DNA of 64,000 nt from Serratia grimesii NBRC 13537 (GTDB taxonomy: Bacteria; Pseudomonadota; Gammaproteobacteria; Enterobacterales; Enterobacteriaceae), in assembly GCF_001590905.1 (NCBI RefSeq), contig NZ_BCTT01000007.1, positions 62,001 through 126,000 on the forward strand, in the 5' to 3' direction. Position numbers and translations under genes: made by a program. The notes under the pieces were generated by a model. It was given only the letters and a program-made list of their open reading frames with translations, had not been told where the DNA came from and searched no databases. Of this stretch, positions 42,750-55,078 are shown one piece after another. Position 1 is the stretch's first letter. Each line of letters starts with the position of its first letter.

Positions 42750-43502
42750 ATGAGTGATGTTTCCCCAAGCGTTCTTTTTGAACACCCGTTGAATGAAAAA
42801 ATGCGCACCTGGTTGCGTATGGAGTTTTTACTGCAACAATTGCACGGTCAGCGCGCATTGAGTGAAACAGCCATCGCCCTGACGTTCTTCCGTACCATTG
42901 CCGATCTGCTGGACGTGCTGGAACGCGGCGAAGTGCGCACTGAGTTACTGAAAGAACTGGAACGTCAGCAGCAAAAACTGCTGGCATGGGCCGATGTACC
43001 TGGCGTCGATATGTCGCTGGTAGAGCAGTTGCGCAACCAGTTAAAGCAATGTGCTGCGGCTCTGATGTCCGCCCCACGCCTCGGTCAATCGCTACGTGAA
43101 GACCGGCTGATTAGCCTGGTGCGTCAACGCCTGAGTATCCCTGGCGGTTGTTGCAGTTTTGACTTACCAACACTGCACATGTGGATGCATGCACCTCAAC
43201 AGGAACGGAATGACGACGTCAGCCAGTGGCTGCAAACGCTGGAACCGCTGAACCAAGCACTGACCATGGTGCTGGATCTTATCCGTCAGTCAGGGCCATT
43301 TCGCAATCAAATCAGTTTGAATGGCTTCTTCCAGGATAACGCTGAAGGTGCCGATCTGTTGCGCTTGCGCATCAACCTGGCTCACCAGCTTTACCCACAG
43401 ATTTCCGGCCATAAGACTCGCTATGCGATCCGCTTCTTGCCGCTGGACAGTGAGTTTGGCGTAGTACCGGAACGCTTAACCTTTGAGTTGGCCTGTTGTT
43501 AA
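42750..43502 (+). CDS. zapD: Cell division protein ZapD
   Basis: A 250-residue cytoplasmic protein that crosslinks FtsZ filaments through the FtsZ C-terminal tail and stabilises the Z-ring. It aligns with E. coli ZapD (YacF) along its length; [20 protein letters not shown] at the N-terminus and [10 protein letters not shown] near the end are conserved. No catalytic motif is expected. It is coupled to coaE and precedes yacG by about 50 bases. Confidence 0.95.
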   Translation: MSDVSPSVLFEHPLNEKMRTWLRMEFLLQQLHGQRALSETAIALTFFRTIADLLDVLERGEVRTELLKELERQQQKLLAWADVPGVDMSLVEQLRNQLKQCAAALMSAPRLGQSLREDRLISLVRQRLSIPGGCCSFDLPTLHMWMHAPQQERNDDVSQWLQTLEPLNQALTMVLDLIRQSGPFRNQISLNGFFQDNAEGADLLRLRINLAHQLYPQISGHKTRYAIRFLPLDSEFGVVPERLTFELACC

Positions 43503-43553
43503 TCCAAAGCAATAAAGACCTTTCACACGTTGAAAGGGTGTAAGGAACCGAAT

Positions 43554-43745
43554 ATGACGACCGTAGTGAAATGCCCAACCTGTGGCAAAGGCGTGGTATG
43601 GGGTGAAGTCAGCCCCTTCCGCCCATTTTGCAGCAAACGCTGTCAGCTAATTGATCTGGGCGAATGGGCTGATGAAGAGAAACGTATTCCCAGCAGCAGT
43701 GATCTGTCAGAAAGCGAAGACTGGAGCGAGGCAGACGATCGCTGA
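43554..43745 (+). CDS. yacG: DNA gyrase inhibitor YacG
   Basis: A 63-residue zinc-binding protein that in E. coli binds GyrB and blocks gyrase. The four zinc cysteines are in CPTCGKG and [14 protein letters not shown], and the tail is acidic ([11 protein letters not shown]). The ATG at 43554 has AAGGAA upstream; a start at 43530 would add eight residues without a better site. It is the last gene of the coaE-zapD-yacG set and is followed by a perfect hairpin. Confidence 0.95.
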   Translation: MTTVVKCPTCGKGVVWGEVSPFRPFCSKRCQLIDLGEWADEEKRIPSSSDLSESEDWSEADDR

Positions 43746-43756
43746 TCGTGCTGCTT

Positions 43757-43782
43757 ACCGGCCTGGTATTTACCAGGCCGGT
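43757..43782. terminator. Perfect 12-bp hairpin between yacG and mutT
   Basis: ACCGGCCTGGTA and TACCAGGCCGGT pair around a two-base TT loop. The genes converge, so it likely serves both; T-runs are weak on both strands (CGCTTT on the plus side). Confidence 0.75.
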
Positions 43783-43786
43783 CGCT

Positions 43787-44191
43787 TTACTGCGCGGCGT
43801 TAGCCTGCGCCACCAACAGTTTAATAATGCTGACATTGGCCTCTGGGAACTCATCTTCCCGTAAATCCGCCTGCTTCACCCAACGCATTGGCTGTCCTTC
43901 ACGGCCAAACGGCTCGCCCGTCCAGCCCTCCACCAAATAAAAATTCAACGTCACGATACGATCGCTAAAGTGGTGCTCAAGTACTTCCAGCAGCTCTGCA
44001 CGCTCGGTCTCAATACCCGTTTCCTCCAGCAGTTCACGGTTAAGCGCCTGTTCTGCCGTCTCACCCTGCTCAATCTTACCGCCTGGAAACTCCCAAAAAC
44101 CGGCCATATGTGAATCGGCCGCTCGCCGGGTAATAAAGATTTCCTGCTGGGCGTTACGAATGATGCCGACAGCAATGTTCAGGTGTTTCAT
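43787..44191 (-). CDS. mutT: 8-oxo-dGTP diphosphatase MutT
   Basis: A 134-residue Nudix hydrolase that removes 8-oxo-dGTP from the nucleotide pool and prevents A:T to C:G mutations. The Nudix box reads GGKIEQGETAEQALNRELLE followed by ETGI, with all required glutamates. The ATG at 44191 has CAGGAG upstream and gives the family start MKHLNIAVGII. It follows secA on the same strand but is separated from it by a strong terminator, so it probably has its own promoter. Confidence 0.97.
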   Translation of the reverse strand: MKHLNIAVGIIRNAQQEIFITRRAADSHMAGFWEFPGGKIEQGETAEQALNRELLEETGIETERAELLEVLEHHFSDRIVTLNFYLVEGWTGEPFGREGQPMRWVKQADLREDEFPEANVSIIKLLVAQANAAQ

Positions 44192-44232
44192 CGCATTCTC
44201 CTGATTGATTCGTCGGGGCACGCAGTTCGCCC

Positions 44233-44266
44233 CAAAAAAACAGGGGTTCAGCATGCTGAACCCCTG
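44233..44266 (-). terminator. Intrinsic terminator after secA
   Basis: A perfect 26-base palindrome (CAGGGGTTCAGCA/TGCTGAACCCCTG, 44241-44266) is followed on the minus strand by seven T's. Confidence 0.95.
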
Positions 44267-44293
44267 GGCTTTATTGGTTATACACTGCCGGGC

Positions 44294-47005
44294 TTACTTC
44301 TGCAGACGGCCGTGACACTGCTTGTATTTTTTACCGGAACCGCAAGGGCAAGGATCGTTACGGCCAACTTTGCGTTCTGCGCTCGCCGGAGCATCAGGAT
44401 CTTCGGTAACAAGCGCGTTTTCTTCGTAGTGGCTCAACTGTTGCTGTTTCGCCAGGCGCTCAGCTTCTTCGCGGCGTTGCTGTTCCAGTGCTTCAACCTC
44501 TTCCGGCATCCGCACCTGCACTTTGCTCAGCACGCTGATCACTTCATGTTTCAGTGATTCAAGCATGGTCGCAAACATGTTGAAAGACTCACGTTTGTAT
44601 TCCTGCTTAGGATCTTTTTGCGCATAACCACGCAGGTGGATACCTTGACGCAAGTAGTCCATGGCCGCAAGATGCTCTTTCCACAGTGAATCCAGCGTCT
44701 GCAGCATCACGCCTTTTTCAAAGTTGCGCATCATCTCGGCGCCAACAACTTCTTCTTTACGTTTGTACTCTTCTTTAGCTGTTTCCAGAATACGCTCACG
44801 CAGCGTTTCTTCGTGCAATTCTGGTTCTTTGTCCAACCATTCAGCAATTGGCATATCCAGATCGAAGTCGTTCTTCAGGCGCTCAGTCAGCCCCTGAATA
44901 TCCCACTCTTCTTCCAGAGACTCCGGTTGAATGTAGGCATCGATAGTGGTTTTGAATACGTCTTCACGGATGCTGCTGATGGTTTCGCTAACGTCAGACA
45001 CGTCCAGCAGCTCGTTACGCTGGCTGTAGATAGCACGCCGCTGATCGTTGGCTACATCATCGTATTCCAGCAACTGTTTACGGATATCAAAGTTACGGCT
45101 TTCCACTTTACGCTGTGCGTTGGCAATGGCTTTGGTGACCCATGGGTGCTCAATGGCCTCACCTTCTTTCATACCCAGTTTACGCATCATGCTGGAAACG
45201 CGATCAGAGGCGAAAATACGCATCAGGGCATCCTCCATCGACAGGTAGAAGCGGGATGAACCGGCATCACCCTGACGACCAGAACGACCGCGCAGCTGGT
45301 TATCGATACGGCGAGATTCATGACGCTCAGTACCAATAATGTGCAGGCCACCTGCGGCTAACACTGCGTCATGGCGAATTTTCCAGGCATCTTTAATTGC
45401 AGCAATCTGTTCTTCAGTTGGATCTTCCAACTGAGCAATCTCTGCCTGCCAGCTGCCACCCAATACGATATCGGTACCACGGCCCGCCATGTTGGTGGCA
45501 ATAGTAACCGCAGAGGTCTGACCGGCTTGCGCAACAATATCCGCTTCCATGGCGTGGAACTTGGCGTTCAATACCTTATGGGCAATGCCAGCCTTCTCGA
45601 GCTCACGCGAAACAACTTCAGATTTCTCGATTGAGATCGTCCCAACCAGCACGGGTTGGCCGTTGGCGGTGCGTTCACGAATATCTTCGATGATAGCGCC
45701 AATCTTCTCCTGTTCAGTCATGTAGACCAGATCAGGCATATCTTTACGCAGCATTGGGCGGTTAGTTGGCACCACAATGGTGTCCAGCTTGTAGATAGAG
45801 CTGAATTCAAACGCTTCGGTATCCGCAGTACCGGTCATCCCCGCCAACTTCTCGTACAAACGGAAGTAGTTCTGGAAGGTGATCGATGCCAGCGTTTGGT
45901 TCTCGTTCTGGATTTCCACGCCTTCTTTGGCTTCTACTGCCTGATGCAGACCATCAGACCAGCGACGACCATGCATGGTACGGCCGGTGTGTTCGTCAAC
46001 GATGATAACTTCACCGTCTTTGACGATGTAGTCAACGTCACGGGTGAACAGTACGTGGGCACGCAACGCCGCAGTTACGTGGTGCATCAGCATGATATTG
46101 GTCGGTGAGTACAGTGACTCCCCTTCCTCCATGATGCCGGCGTCCATCAGCATTTCTTCGATCAAGATCAGACCGCGTTCGGTCAGGTGTACCTGACGCG
46201 CTTTCTCGTCAACCGAGAAGTGGCCTTCACCCTGGAAAGTATCTGAGTCTTCTTTTTCCTGACGAATCAGTTTAGGAATCAGTTTGTTAACCTTGATATA
46301 CATCTCAGAGCTGTCTTCAGCCGGGCCCGAGATAATCAAAGGAGTACGCGCTTCATCGATCAGAATGGAGTCAACCTCATCCACCAACGCATAGTGCAAC
46401 TTGCGCTGAACGCGTTCTTCGGGACTGAATGCCATGTTGTCGCGCAGGTAGTCAAAACCGTATTCGTTATTGGTACCGTAGGTAATGTCTGCGGCATAGG
46501 CTTCACGCTTAGCCGGTGCAGGCATACCTGGCAGGTTAATACCGATGCTCAGACCGAGGAACTCGAACAGTGGACGGTTGTTTTCGGCGTCACGCTGTGC
46601 CAGATAGTCGTTCACGGTAACCACGTGCACACCGCGGCCGCTCAAGGCGTTCAGGTAAGCCGGCAAGGTTGCGGTCAGGGTTTTACCTTCACCAGTACGC
46701 ATCTCTGCAATACAGCGATCATTCAGAACCATACCGCCCAACAGCTGCACGTCAAAGTGACGCATGCCGAATACGCGCTTACTTGCCTCACGCACCACGG
46801 CGAAGGCTTCCGGCAGCAGGTTTTCCAGCACTTCGCCCTTTTCCAGGCGCGCGCGGAACTCATTGGTCTTGGCTTTCAGTTCGTCATCGGACAGCTTTTC
46901 CATGTCCGGTTCCATCTGATTGATCAGCTCAACCGATTTGCGCATGCGGCGCAGCGTACGATCGTTACGGCTACCAAAAACTTTGGTCAATAATTTCACT
47001 AACAT
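44294..47005 (-). CDS. secA: Protein translocase motor ATPase SecA
   Basis: A 903-residue ATPase that drives preproteins through SecYEG. Features in order: NBD1 with Walker A ([11 protein letters not shown] near residue 102) and Walker B ([11 protein letters not shown]), the preprotein crosslinking domain, NBD2 ([17 protein letters not shown]), helical scaffold and wing domains, and a C-terminal zinc/SecB-binding motif ([17 protein letters not shown]). The ATG at 47005 gives the E. coli-like start [20 protein letters not shown]. Its translation is expected to be controlled by arrest of SecM, encoded 87 bases upstream on the same message. Confidence 0.98.
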   Translation of the reverse strand: MLVKLLTKVFGSRNDRTLRRMRKSVELINQMEPDMEKLSDDELKAKTNEFRARLEKGEVLENLLPEAFAVVREASKRVFGMRHFDVQLLGGMVLNDRCIAEMRTGEGKTLTATLPAYLNALSGRGVHVVTVNDYLAQRDAENNRPLFEFLGLSIGINLPGMPAPAKREAYAADITYGTNNEYGFDYLRDNMAFSPEERVQRKLHYALVDEVDSILIDEARTPLIISGPAEDSSEMYIKVNKLIPKLIRQEKEDSDTFQGEGHFSVDEKARQVHLTERGLILIEEMLMDAGIMEEGESLYSPTNIMLMHHVTAALRAHVLFTRDVDYIVKDGEVIIVDEHTGRTMHGRRWSDGLHQAVEAKEGVEIQNENQTLASITFQNYFRLYEKLAGMTGTADTEAFEFSSIYKLDTIVVPTNRPMLRKDMPDLVYMTEQEKIGAIIEDIRERTANGQPVLVGTISIEKSEVVSRELEKAGIAHKVLNAKFHAMEADIVAQAGQTSAVTIATNMAGRGTDIVLGGSWQAEIAQLEDPTEEQIAAIKDAWKIRHDAVLAAGGLHIIGTERHESRRIDNQLRGRSGRQGDAGSSRFYLSMEDALMRIFASDRVSSMMRKLGMKEGEAIEHPWVTKAIANAQRKVESRNFDIRKQLLEYDDVANDQRRAIYSQRNELLDVSDVSETISSIREDVFKTTIDAYIQPESLEEEWDIQGLTERLKNDFDLDMPIAEWLDKEPELHEETLRERILETAKEEYKRKEEVVGAEMMRNFEKGVMLQTLDSLWKEHLAAMDYLRQGIHLRGYAQKDPKQEYKRESFNMFATMLESLKHEVISVLSKVQVRMPEEVEALEQQRREEAERLAKQQQLSHYEENALVTEDPDAPASAERKVGRNDPCPCGSGKKYKQCHGRLQK

Positions 47006-47092
47006 GATGTTTGATATCTCTGTCATGACAGCCAATACAGGCCGTCAACTTGCTGTTATTTTTAGGTTTTTTTGTCGCCCGATGGGCAAAAA

Positions 47093-47626
47093 TCAGCTTA
47101 CGATAGTTGGCCCGGCGCGGATGCCCTGCACCTGTGCGAGCCACAACCCAGTCTGATGCTGTGCAAAGGCAGGCAGTACGGCATGGTGGGTATCACGAAT
47201 GATGGTCGGCGGCTTCGGCTCATGCGTCAGCAGCGCGTTAAGAGTTGAAAGTAGCGCCAGTTGCGCCACCTGCAATGGGGGTTCAGCCACTTCCGCTTCG
47301 TTTTCCTGCACTCGCGCATAGACTGCCTGCGGTGCAAGAGCAAAAGAAAGGTGACGAATGACGGTGCGAAGCGCATGCTGGTGCCAGTAATCGACACTGA
47401 AGGTCGGGCGGCGATGCGCTTCCTGCAACAACGCCAGGCTATTAAAGGCGTTACTGGCGGAATTTTGCCGGTTCAGGCTAGAGGAAGTGCTCGGCAGAGC
47501 GGCTTGATCAGGGCTGCCTACCAGATTTGAAGGTACGCCAAGCGTGGCCGCAACCATCCCTAACAGGAGATGGGGCCAGAAATAACGTCTGCCAAATTGT
47601 CGCCAACGATTTAGAATACCGATCAC
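47093..47626 (-). CDS. secM: SecM translation-arrest secretion monitor
   Basis: A 177-residue secreted sensor whose ribosome stalling near its end opens the secA ribosome site when export is slow. The N-terminus ([20 protein letters not shown]) and the [20 protein letters not shown] block match E. coli SecM. The arrest segment is [17 protein letters not shown]: the GIRAGP core and the tryptophan are kept, but the upstream phenylalanine is histidine and the residue after tryptophan is leucine instead of isoleucine. Four residues follow the arrest proline. The gene is divergent from a DUF721 gene. Confidence 0.95.
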   Translation of the reverse strand: MIGILNRWRQFGRRYFWPHLLLGMVAATLGVPSNLVGSPDQAALPSTSSSLNRQNSASNAFNSLALLQEAHRRPTFSVDYWHQHALRTVIRHLSFALAPQAVYARVQENEAEVAEPPLQVAQLALLSTLNALLTHEPKPPTIIRDTHHAVLPAFAQHQTGLWLAQVQGIRAGPTIVS

Positions 47627-47652
47627 GAGTTTATTATCCGCCGGAGCCCATT

Positions 47653-48177
47653 ATGCGCGATAGCCGTCCACAATTATTAGATTCCCTGTTCGACGACGCG
47701 TCTGCAGAAGACAAAGGGCCGCTGCATAACGTCCAGCAACGCGCAGTGGCGCTGCTTAAGCTTAACCGTGCAGTGAAAGGCCTATTGCCGGTTCAACTGC
47801 ATCCTTGGTGCCGCGTCGCGAATTTCCGACAGGGTATTTTAGTGCTAGAAACGGCAAATGCCAGCTGGATGATGCGCCTACGCTACGAACAACCGGCTTT
47901 ATTATCTGCACTACGAGCGCAAATTCTACCATCATTGTCGTCGATCGACATCAGGATTAATCCGGCCTTGATGGCAAAAGGGAGCAACCTTGTGCAGAAC
48001 ACCGCAAAAACGGCAGGAAATACGCAGCCGAGCGCACCGATGCGTCATCTGAGCCAGGAAAGTGCTGAAGAATTAAGGGGATTGGCGAGCAGAAGCCCAG
48101 AAAAACTGCGCAAGATATTGGAACGACTGGCGTCGCTGGCCGGAGAGAGTGCCAACGCTACCAGTCGTGATAAGTAA
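47653..48177 (+). CDS. DUF721 (DciA-like) domain protein
   Basis: A 174-residue cytoplasmic protein with an N-terminal DUF721 domain (about residues 15-95: LKLNRAVKGLLPVQLHPWCRVANF...LVLETANASWMMRLRYEQPALLSALR) and a basic, low-complexity C-terminal part. In many bacteria DUF721 proteins (DciA) help load the DnaB helicase; most enterobacteria use DnaC instead, so its role here is uncertain. The ATG at 47653 follows CCGGAG. It lies divergent from secM with 26 bases between starts, and an ERIC separates it from convergent lpxC. Confidence 0.85.
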   Translation: MRDSRPQLLDSLFDDASAEDKGPLHNVQQRAVALLKLNRAVKGLLPVQLHPWCRVANFRQGILVLETANASWMMRLRYEQPALLSALRAQILPSLSSIDIRINPALMAKGSNLVQNTAKTAGNTQPSAPMRHLSQESAEELRGLASRSPEKLRKILERLASLAGESANATSRDK

Positions 48178-48184
48178 TCAGCGG

Positions 48185-48315
48185 TATTTACCCTTCATAC
48201 CTCCGGCCGTATCTTTTTGTTAACGTGCTACACTCACCCCAATCACTGACTTCTGTAAGTTCTTGGGGATTTACTGCGTTGCCGTCAAGACACGACCCGA
48301 ATTAATCGAGTATGG
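48185..48315. repeat. Diverged ERIC-like element between the DUF721 gene and lpxC
   Basis: The core CTCACCCCAATCACTGACTT...GTAAGTTCTTGGGGATT followed by GTTGCCGTC and a right end CCCGAATTAATCGAGTAT match the reverse-orientation ERIC consensus with many substitutions. It fills the convergent gap, ending three bases before the lpxC stop. Confidence 0.75.
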
Positions 48316-48317
48316 GC

Positions 48318-49298
<981 letters not shown>

Positions 49299-49338
49299 TT
49301 AGCACAAAGAGCGGAGATTCCAAATTCTCAGGATATTC

Positions 49339-50493
49339 TTAGTCTGCCTGCTTACGCAGGAAAGCAGGAATATCAAGATAGTCGGGCTCTTTATTAGGCT
49401 GCGCAGTCGGATCGTTAACTACCTTAGCGGCAGGTTTCACTTCCTGCGGCAACGGCGACATGCCGTGCTGCTGGTAGCGATGATCCATCACTGGCTGGCT
49501 AGCCTGTTTGTTGGTCACCAGCGTGATTTCTGGACGTTTGTCCATGCCGATACCGGTCGCAACCACGGTCACACGCAGTTCGTCGTTCATTTCCGGATCC
49601 AGCGAGGTACCGATAACCACGGTGGCATTGTCGGAAGCGAAAGCACGAATGGTGTTACCCACGGTTTCGAACTCATCCAGACGCAGGTCAAAACCAGCGG
49701 TGATGTTGACCAACACGCCGCGAGCGCCGGACAGGTCGATGTCTTCCAGCAGTGGGCTGGAGATCGCCATTTCCGCAGCTTCTTCAGCACGGTCTTCACC
49801 ACAGGCCACGCCAGAACCCATCATCGCGTAGCCCATTTCGGACATCACGGTGCGCACGTCGGCGAAGTCGACGTTCATCAGGCCCGGACGGGTGATCAGT
49901 TCGGCAATACCCTGCACCGCACCTTTCAGTACGTCGTTAGCCGCGCCGAACGCGTCCAACAGAGAAATGCCACGGCCCAGAACTTTCAACAACTTGTCGT
50001 TCGGGATAGTGATCAGTGAGTCCACATGTTTGGACAATTCTGCGATACCCTGCTCAGCGAACGCCATGCGTTTCTTGCCTTCAAAATTGAAAGGCTTAGT
50101 CACCACGGCCACTGTCAGAATACCCAAGTCTTTAGCAACTTCAGCGACAACTGGCGCTGCACCGGTACCGGTACCGCCACCCATGCCGGCTGCAATGAAG
50201 ACCATGTCTGCACCATCGAGTGCGGCGCGCAGGGCTTCACGGTCTTCTTCCGCTGAATTGCGACCCACTTCAGGGTTCGCGCCTGCACCCAGACCTTTGG
50301 TAATACCACTACCGATCTGGATGGTTTGGCCAACTGCCGTTTTACGAAGCGCCTGAGCGTCTGTATTAACGGCAAAGAATTCAACACCTTCGATGCGCTC
50401 GCGCACCATGTGTTCAACGGCGTTGCCACCGCCACCGCCGACGCCGATGACTTTAATCACCGCGTCATTGGTTAGTTCCATTGGTTCAAACAT
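49339..50493 (-). CDS. ftsZ: Cell division GTPase FtsZ
   Basis: A 384-residue tubulin homologue that polymerises into the Z-ring. The tubulin signature [11 protein letters not shown], the T7 loop catalytic residues ([11 protein letters not shown]) and the conserved C-terminal tail [12 protein letters not shown], which binds FtsA, ZipA and ZapD, are present. The variable linker (about 318-365) is Gln/Pro-rich. It lies 74 bases after ftsA and before lpxC, the usual dcw order. ZapD, one of its partners, is encoded at 42750. Confidence 0.98.
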   Translation of the reverse strand: MFEPMELTNDAVIKVIGVGGGGGNAVEHMVRERIEGVEFFAVNTDAQALRKTAVGQTIQIGSGITKGLGAGANPEVGRNSAEEDREALRAALDGADMVFIAAGMGGGTGTGAAPVVAEVAKDLGILTVAVVTKPFNFEGKKRMAFAEQGIAELSKHVDSLITIPNDKLLKVLGRGISLLDAFGAANDVLKGAVQGIAELITRPGLMNVDFADVRTVMSEMGYAMMGSGVACGEDRAEEAAEMAISSPLLEDIDLSGARGVLVNITAGFDLRLDEFETVGNTIRAFASDNATVVIGTSLDPEMNDELRVTVVATGIGMDKRPEITLVTNKQASQPVMDHRYQQHGMSPLPQEVKPAAKVVNDPTAQPNKEPDYLDIPAFLRKQAD

Positions 50494-50567
50494 AGTTTCT
50501 CTCCGTTTTGTGCCTGTCGCTGCGAGATCATAAAAAGATTACTCAGCATGATCTCTTTGTTGAAACA

Positions 50568-51824
50568 TTAAAACTCTTTTCTCAGCCAGCTATTGATACG
50601 TTTAAACCAATTGCCCACTGAGGCGCGTTTTTCTACTTCTGCCTCACCACTCAGGTGAGACTCTTTTCCATAATGCAGCAGACCTACCGCCGTAGAGTAG
50701 TAAGGCTCCTGCGCATAATCCGTCAGACCCGTGATGTTCAAGGGTTGGCCGATGCGTACCTGAGTGTGGAACACCCGTTGCGCACAAGCTGCCAGGCCAT
50801 CAATCTGGGCGGCGCCACCGGTCAGCACAATACCTGCTGCCAAATGATGCTTCACCCCTTGCTGACGCAGTTGCTCCTGCAATTGCAAAATTTCATCGTT
50901 AACCAGATTCAACAGTTCGGTGTAGCGTGGCTCAATAACTTCAGCCAGTGTCTGTCTTTGCAGACTACGAGGAGGACGCCCCCCAACGCTTGGCACCTCT
51001 ACACTTTCATCCTTGCTAACAATCGACCCAAGCGCACAGCCGTGTCGAACTTTGATCGCTTCCGCATCTGTCGGCGGTGTGCCGAAGGCGTAAGCGATAT
51101 CGCTGGTGACCACGTTCCCGGCATAAGGGATCACTTTGGTGTGGCGCAGCGCACCGCCGGTGTACACCGCCATATCCATGGTGCCGCCGCCGATATCCAC
51201 CACACAAACGCCGAGTTCGCGCTCATCTTCGGTCAGGACCGCATAACTGGCGGCCAGACCGGCGAAAATAAGTTGGTCCACTTTCAGACCGCAACGTTCT
51301 ACTGCTTTAACAATGTTCTTCGCCATGTCGTTATGACAGGTGATCAGATGCACCTTGGCTTGCATACGCACGCCGGACAACCCAACCGGGTTTTTGATGC
51401 CTTCCTGATAATCGATGGCGTATTCCTGAGGGATGACATGCAAGATGCGGTGTTCGTCGCGTACGCGTACCGATTTAGCGGTATGCACCACGTTTTCGAC
51501 ATCTTCCTGTGTCACTTCCTCTTCGGAAATAGGAACCATCCCTATTTCGTTCTGGCAACTGATGTGTTTACCCGATAATGCGAGGTAAACCGAAGAAATC
51601 TGACAATCAGCCATCAGTTCGGCCTGATCGATAGCGCGCTGTACGCACTTCACTACCGACTCAAGGTCGTTAACGCCACCCTTATCCATACCGCGAGACG
51701 GGCAACTGCCCACCCCGATAATGTTGACCATGCCATCGGGCAGAACTTCCCCTACTAATGCGGAGACTTTTGCAGTACCGATCTCCAGTCCAACTACCAG
51801 TTTTCTGTCCGTCGACTTGATCAT
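50568..51824 (-). CDS. ftsA: Cell division actin homologue FtsA
   Basis: A 418-residue actin-family ATPase that tethers FtsZ to the membrane and recruits later division proteins. Nucleotide-binding motifs [27 protein letters not shown] and [13 protein letters not shown] are seen, and the C-terminal amphipathic helix ([15 protein letters not shown]) is the membrane anchor. Its ATG overlaps the ftsQ stop by four bases. Confidence 0.98.
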   Translation of the reverse strand: MIKSTDRKLVVGLEIGTAKVSALVGEVLPDGMVNIIGVGSCPSRGMDKGGVNDLESVVKCVQRAIDQAELMADCQISSVYLALSGKHISCQNEIGMVPISEEEVTQEDVENVVHTAKSVRVRDEHRILHVIPQEYAIDYQEGIKNPVGLSGVRMQAKVHLITCHNDMAKNIVKAVERCGLKVDQLIFAGLAASYAVLTEDERELGVCVVDIGGGTMDMAVYTGGALRHTKVIPYAGNVVTSDIAYAFGTPPTDAEAIKVRHGCALGSIVSKDESVEVPSVGGRPPRSLQRQTLAEVIEPRYTELLNLVNDEILQLQEQLRQQGVKHHLAAGIVLTGGAAQIDGLAACAQRVFHTQVRIGQPLNITGLTDYAQEPYYSTAVGLLHYGKESHLSGEAEVEKRASVGNWFKRINSWLRKEF

Positions 51825-52672
51825 TGTTGTTTTGCCTGTGCCTGATTCTGTTGCTGATTACTGTTTTGCTGATCGCCTGCTGCCTGCGGGTCGATAAACA
51901 CTGGGGCCCAACCTACCGATGCACCGGACTCATAGCGTAAGTCGACATAGCTGACTCGCTTACTCTGAGCCTGCCCCTGCTGCTGCAATACCGGATAAAG
52001 CTCGATAAAGCGCTGCAGGCGTCCAGTACGATCGTCGCGTCCCAGCTCCAGCCGAACATCATTATCCAAAGCCAGCTGCCAGGAATGGCGGGCACTCATG
52101 GCCGCCATTTTCAGCGTATATTTGCTGGCCGCTAACATGCTGCTCATGGCCCGATAACCTTCAAGAACATCCTGTTCGCTCCCTTCCGGGCCATAGAGCA
52201 ACGGCAATTTCTGTTTGCCAATTCGTTCTGCAGGCACGCTGAAGGACTTGCCTTCTGCGTCCACCATGTGCAAATCATTCCAGCGTGCTACCGGGACATA
52301 TTCCACCAGGTGGATCTTCAGCTCATCCGGCCATTGCTTACGCACGCTGGCCTGCTTGATCCACGGCAGGCGTTCAATCTGCTGCTGGATGATATCCACA
52401 TCCTGCGTCATGAAAGTACCCGGCGATCCCAACGCCAAGATTGCCTGGCGAATATCGTCGTTGGTGGTGTAGTGACGTTCACCGGTTACCACCAGTCGTG
52501 ACAGCGGCAGGCGGCTGGCGTCTTTCATCCAGCCAATAACCGCCCAGCCACTCCACAGGACCGTTCCCAACACCATCAGCAGGAAAACCATTCCTGCCAA
52601 CTGGGTTCCATTGCTGCGGCGCGGGTTATTATCCACCTCGCGTTCACGCGCATTCAGGGCAGCTTGCGACAT
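51821..52672 (-). CDS. ftsQ: Cell division protein FtsQ
   Basis: A 283-residue bitopic inner-membrane protein that links early and late divisome parts and binds FtsBL. A short cytoplasmic tail is followed by a transmembrane helix (about 25-47), a POTRA domain ([21 protein letters not shown]...) and the FtsQ beta domain. The C-terminus is unusually Gln/Asn-rich ([16 protein letters not shown]). It overlaps ftsA by four bases and begins one base after the ddlB stop. Confidence 0.97.
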   Translation of the reverse strand: MSQAALNAREREVDNNPRRSNGTQLAGMVFLLMVLGTVLWSGWAVIGWMKDASRLPLSRLVVTGERHYTTNDDIRQAILALGSPGTFMTQDVDIIQQQIERLPWIKQASVRKQWPDELKIHLVEYVPVARWNDLHMVDAEGKSFSVPAERIGKQKLPLLYGPEGSEQDVLEGYRAMSSMLAASKYTLKMAAMSARHSWQLALDNDVRLELGRDDRTGRLQRFIELYPVLQQQGQAQSKRVSYVDLRYESGASVGWAPVFIDPQAAGDQQNSNQQQNQAQAKQQ

Positions 52673-52673
52673 A

Positions 52674-53594
52674 TCAGTCGGCCAACTCCAAAATTCTCGC
52701 TACCAGCTGCGAGAAGCTTAAACCAGACTGGCGCGCTGCCATCGGCACCAGGCTATGACTGGTCATGCCCGGCGAGGTATTCACCTCAAGCAGATAGAAG
52801 CTGCCATCGCTATCCTGCATCACATCCACGCGGCCCCAGCCGCTGCAGTCCAGCCCACGGTAGGCGCGTAACGCCAGGGCAGCCATTTCGGCTTCCTGCT
52901 GCGCACCCAGGCCACTCGGACAAAAATACTGGGTATCGTCCGAAATGTACTTGGCCTGATAGTCATAAAACACGCCGGCCGGTTGAATACGAATTGATGG
53001 CAATACCTGATCGCCCAACATCGCAACCGTGTATTCCGGACCGCTCAGCCACTTTTCGACCAGCACGTCGTCGTCATGGCGGAAACCTTCTTCCAACGCC
53101 GCTTCGAGTGCGTCACGCTCAGTGACTTTGCTCATGCCGACGCTGGAACCTTCACGGCTCGGCTTGACGATTAACGGCAGGCCCAGAGCTTCGACACGAG
53201 CAATCAGCGCCGCCTTCTCTGCACCGGCATACTGCTTGCGGTTCAGCGCTACATAAGGTGCTACCGGCAAGCCCATCGACTGCCACACCATTTTGGTGCG
53301 CCATTTGTCCATGGTCAGCGCCGACGCCATCACGCCACTTCCGGTATAAGGCAACTCAAGGAACTCCAGCATCCCTTGCAGAGTGCCGTCTTCACCACCG
53401 CGGCCATGCAGCGCGATAAATACTTTGGTAAACCCGTGTTCTTTCAGTTGAGTCACCGGGAAGTCACGGATATCAATGCCGTGGGCATCGATACCGGCTT
53501 CACGCAGCCCGGCCAGCACAGCGGCGCCGGATTGCAATGACACTTCACGTTCAGCAGAGGTGCCACCCAGCAGTACGGCAACTTTATCGGCCAT
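52674..53594 (-). CDS. ddlB: D-alanine--D-alanine ligase B
   Basis: A 306-residue ATP-grasp enzyme that makes the D-Ala-D-Ala dipeptide used by MurF. It contains the N-terminal [14 protein letters not shown] substrate loop, ATP-binding [17 protein letters not shown] and metal-binding [14 protein letters not shown]. It overlaps the end of murC by 11 bases, so the two are translationally coupled. A second ligase (ddlA) would lie elsewhere. Confidence 0.97.
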   Translation of the reverse strand: MADKVAVLLGGTSAEREVSLQSGAAVLAGLREAGIDAHGIDIRDFPVTQLKEHGFTKVFIALHGRGGEDGTLQGMLEFLELPYTGSGVMASALTMDKWRTKMVWQSMGLPVAPYVALNRKQYAGAEKAALIARVEALGLPLIVKPSREGSSVGMSKVTERDALEAALEEGFRHDDDVLVEKWLSGPEYTVAMLGDQVLPSIRIQPAGVFYDYQAKYISDDTQYFCPSGLGAQQEAEMAALALRAYRGLDCSGWGRVDVMQDSDGSFYLLEVNTSPGMTSHSLVPMAARQSGLSFSQLVARILELAD

Positions 53595-55062
53595 GGTGTT
53601 CCTCCTCTTTTTTCTGTGGCTGCAGCTTCAGCTCAGCCAGTTTTCGGGCAACTTTACCCACGTTGCCGGCACCTTGTACCAACACCAGGTCATCTGCTTG
53701 CAGCAACTGCGCCAAGGTTTCCGGCACGGTGTCAGGATCGGAAACCAGAATCGGATCCAGCTTGCCGCGGCTGCGGATAGTTCGGCACAGCGAGCGACTG
53801 TCCGCCCCTGGGATCGCCGTTTCACCCGCCGAATACACGTCCAGCATCAGCAGCACGTCCACCTGCGACAGCACGTTGGCGAAGTCGTCATACAGATCGC
53901 GCGTACGGGTGTAACGGTGCGGCTGGAAGATCATCACCAGACGCTTGTCCGGCCAACCGGCACGCGCCGCTTTCAGCGTTGCGTCAACCTCGGTTGGGTG
54001 GTGACCATAGTCGTCCACCAGCATCGCGCTGCCTGTTTTGCCGTTGACCGGCGCCAGCGGGAATTCACCGAGGAAATCAAAGCGGCGACCGGTACCCTGG
54101 AAGCCTGCCAGCGCACGCAGGATATCTGCGTCGTCGATGCCTTCCTCTGTTGCCACTGCCACTGCCGCCGCGGCGTTCAACGCGTTGTGACGGCCCGGCG
54201 CGTTCAAGGTGACCGTCATTAACGGTTTGTCCTGACGGCTCAGCGTAAAGTGGCCCTGCGGCCCAACCTGGCGATAGCTCTCGATGCGTACGTCGGCATC
54301 GTCACTGAAACCGTAGGTGGTGATATGGCGGCCCACGCGTGGCAGCAGTTCGCGCACCACCGGGTCATCAACACACATCACCGCACGGCCGTAGAACGGC
54401 AGGTTGTGCAAAAAGTTAATAAACGTCTGCTTCAGATTTTCGAAGTCGCCCTGGTAGGTCTCCATATGGTCGGCTTCGATATTGGTGACAATCGCCACCA
54501 TCGGCTGCAAATGCAGGAACGACGCATCGCTCTCATCCGCTTCCGCAATCAGGTAACGGCTGGAGCCCAGACGCGCATGGGTACCCGCCGCTTTCACCAG
54601 CCCGCCGTTGACAAAGGTCGGGTCCAGGCCGGCTTCGGCATAAATGCTCGAGACCATCGCGGTCGTCGTAGTCTTGCCGTGCGTACCGGCAACGGCGATA
54701 CCGTGGCGGAATCGCATCAGTTCGGCCAGCATCTCTGCACGACGGATCACCGGGATACGCGCCTCACGGGCGGCGACAAGCTCCGGGTTGTCGGCGGAAA
54801 TGGCGGTAGAAACCACCACTACGCTGGCATCCAGCACGTTTTCCGGGCGGTGATGGAAGTAAATCGTCGCCCCGAGCGCGCTCAACTGTTGGGTTACCGG
54901 ATTCGGTGCCAGATCGGAACCGCTGATTTGATAACCTTCGTTAGCCAACACTTCGGCGATACCACCCATGCCGGCGCCACCGATGCCGACAAAGTGAATG
55001 TGCCGGACGCGTCGCATCTCGGGCACGATAGTACGTAGTTTCGCCAGTTGCTGTGTATTCAT
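53584..55062 (-). CDS. murC: UDP-N-acetylmuramate--L-alanine ligase
   Basis: A 492-residue cytoplasmic Mur ligase that adds L-alanine to UDP-MurNAc. Motifs are [16 protein letters not shown] (UDP-binding), the P-loop [11 protein letters not shown] near residue 127, and [10 protein letters not shown]. It overlaps ddlB and follows murG after an 84-base gap that contains an imperfect 21-base direct repeat. Confidence 0.98.
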   Translation of the reverse strand: MNTQQLAKLRTIVPEMRRVRHIHFVGIGGAGMGGIAEVLANEGYQISGSDLAPNPVTQQLSALGATIYFHHRPENVLDASVVVVSTAISADNPELVAAREARIPVIRRAEMLAELMRFRHGIAVAGTHGKTTTTAMVSSIYAEAGLDPTFVNGGLVKAAGTHARLGSSRYLIAEADESDASFLHLQPMVAIVTNIEADHMETYQGDFENLKQTFINFLHNLPFYGRAVMCVDDPVVRELLPRVGRHITTYGFSDDADVRIESYRQVGPQGHFTLSRQDKPLMTVTLNAPGRHNALNAAAAVAVATEEGIDDADILRALAGFQGTGRRFDFLGEFPLAPVNGKTGSAMLVDDYGHHPTEVDATLKAARAGWPDKRLVMIFQPHRYTRTRDLYDDFANVLSQVDVLLMLDVYSAGETAIPGADSRSLCRTIRSRGKLDPILVSDPDTVPETLAQLLQADDLVLVQGAGNVGKVARKLAELKLQPQKKEEEHHGR

Positions 55063-55078
55063 CAGTCTCTCTAATCCG

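Noticed and set aside
53476-55038. Two long plus-strand frames (248 and 262 codons) opposite murC and ddlB
   Set aside because: They mirror the codon structure of conserved essential genes on the minus strand and show no family motifs.
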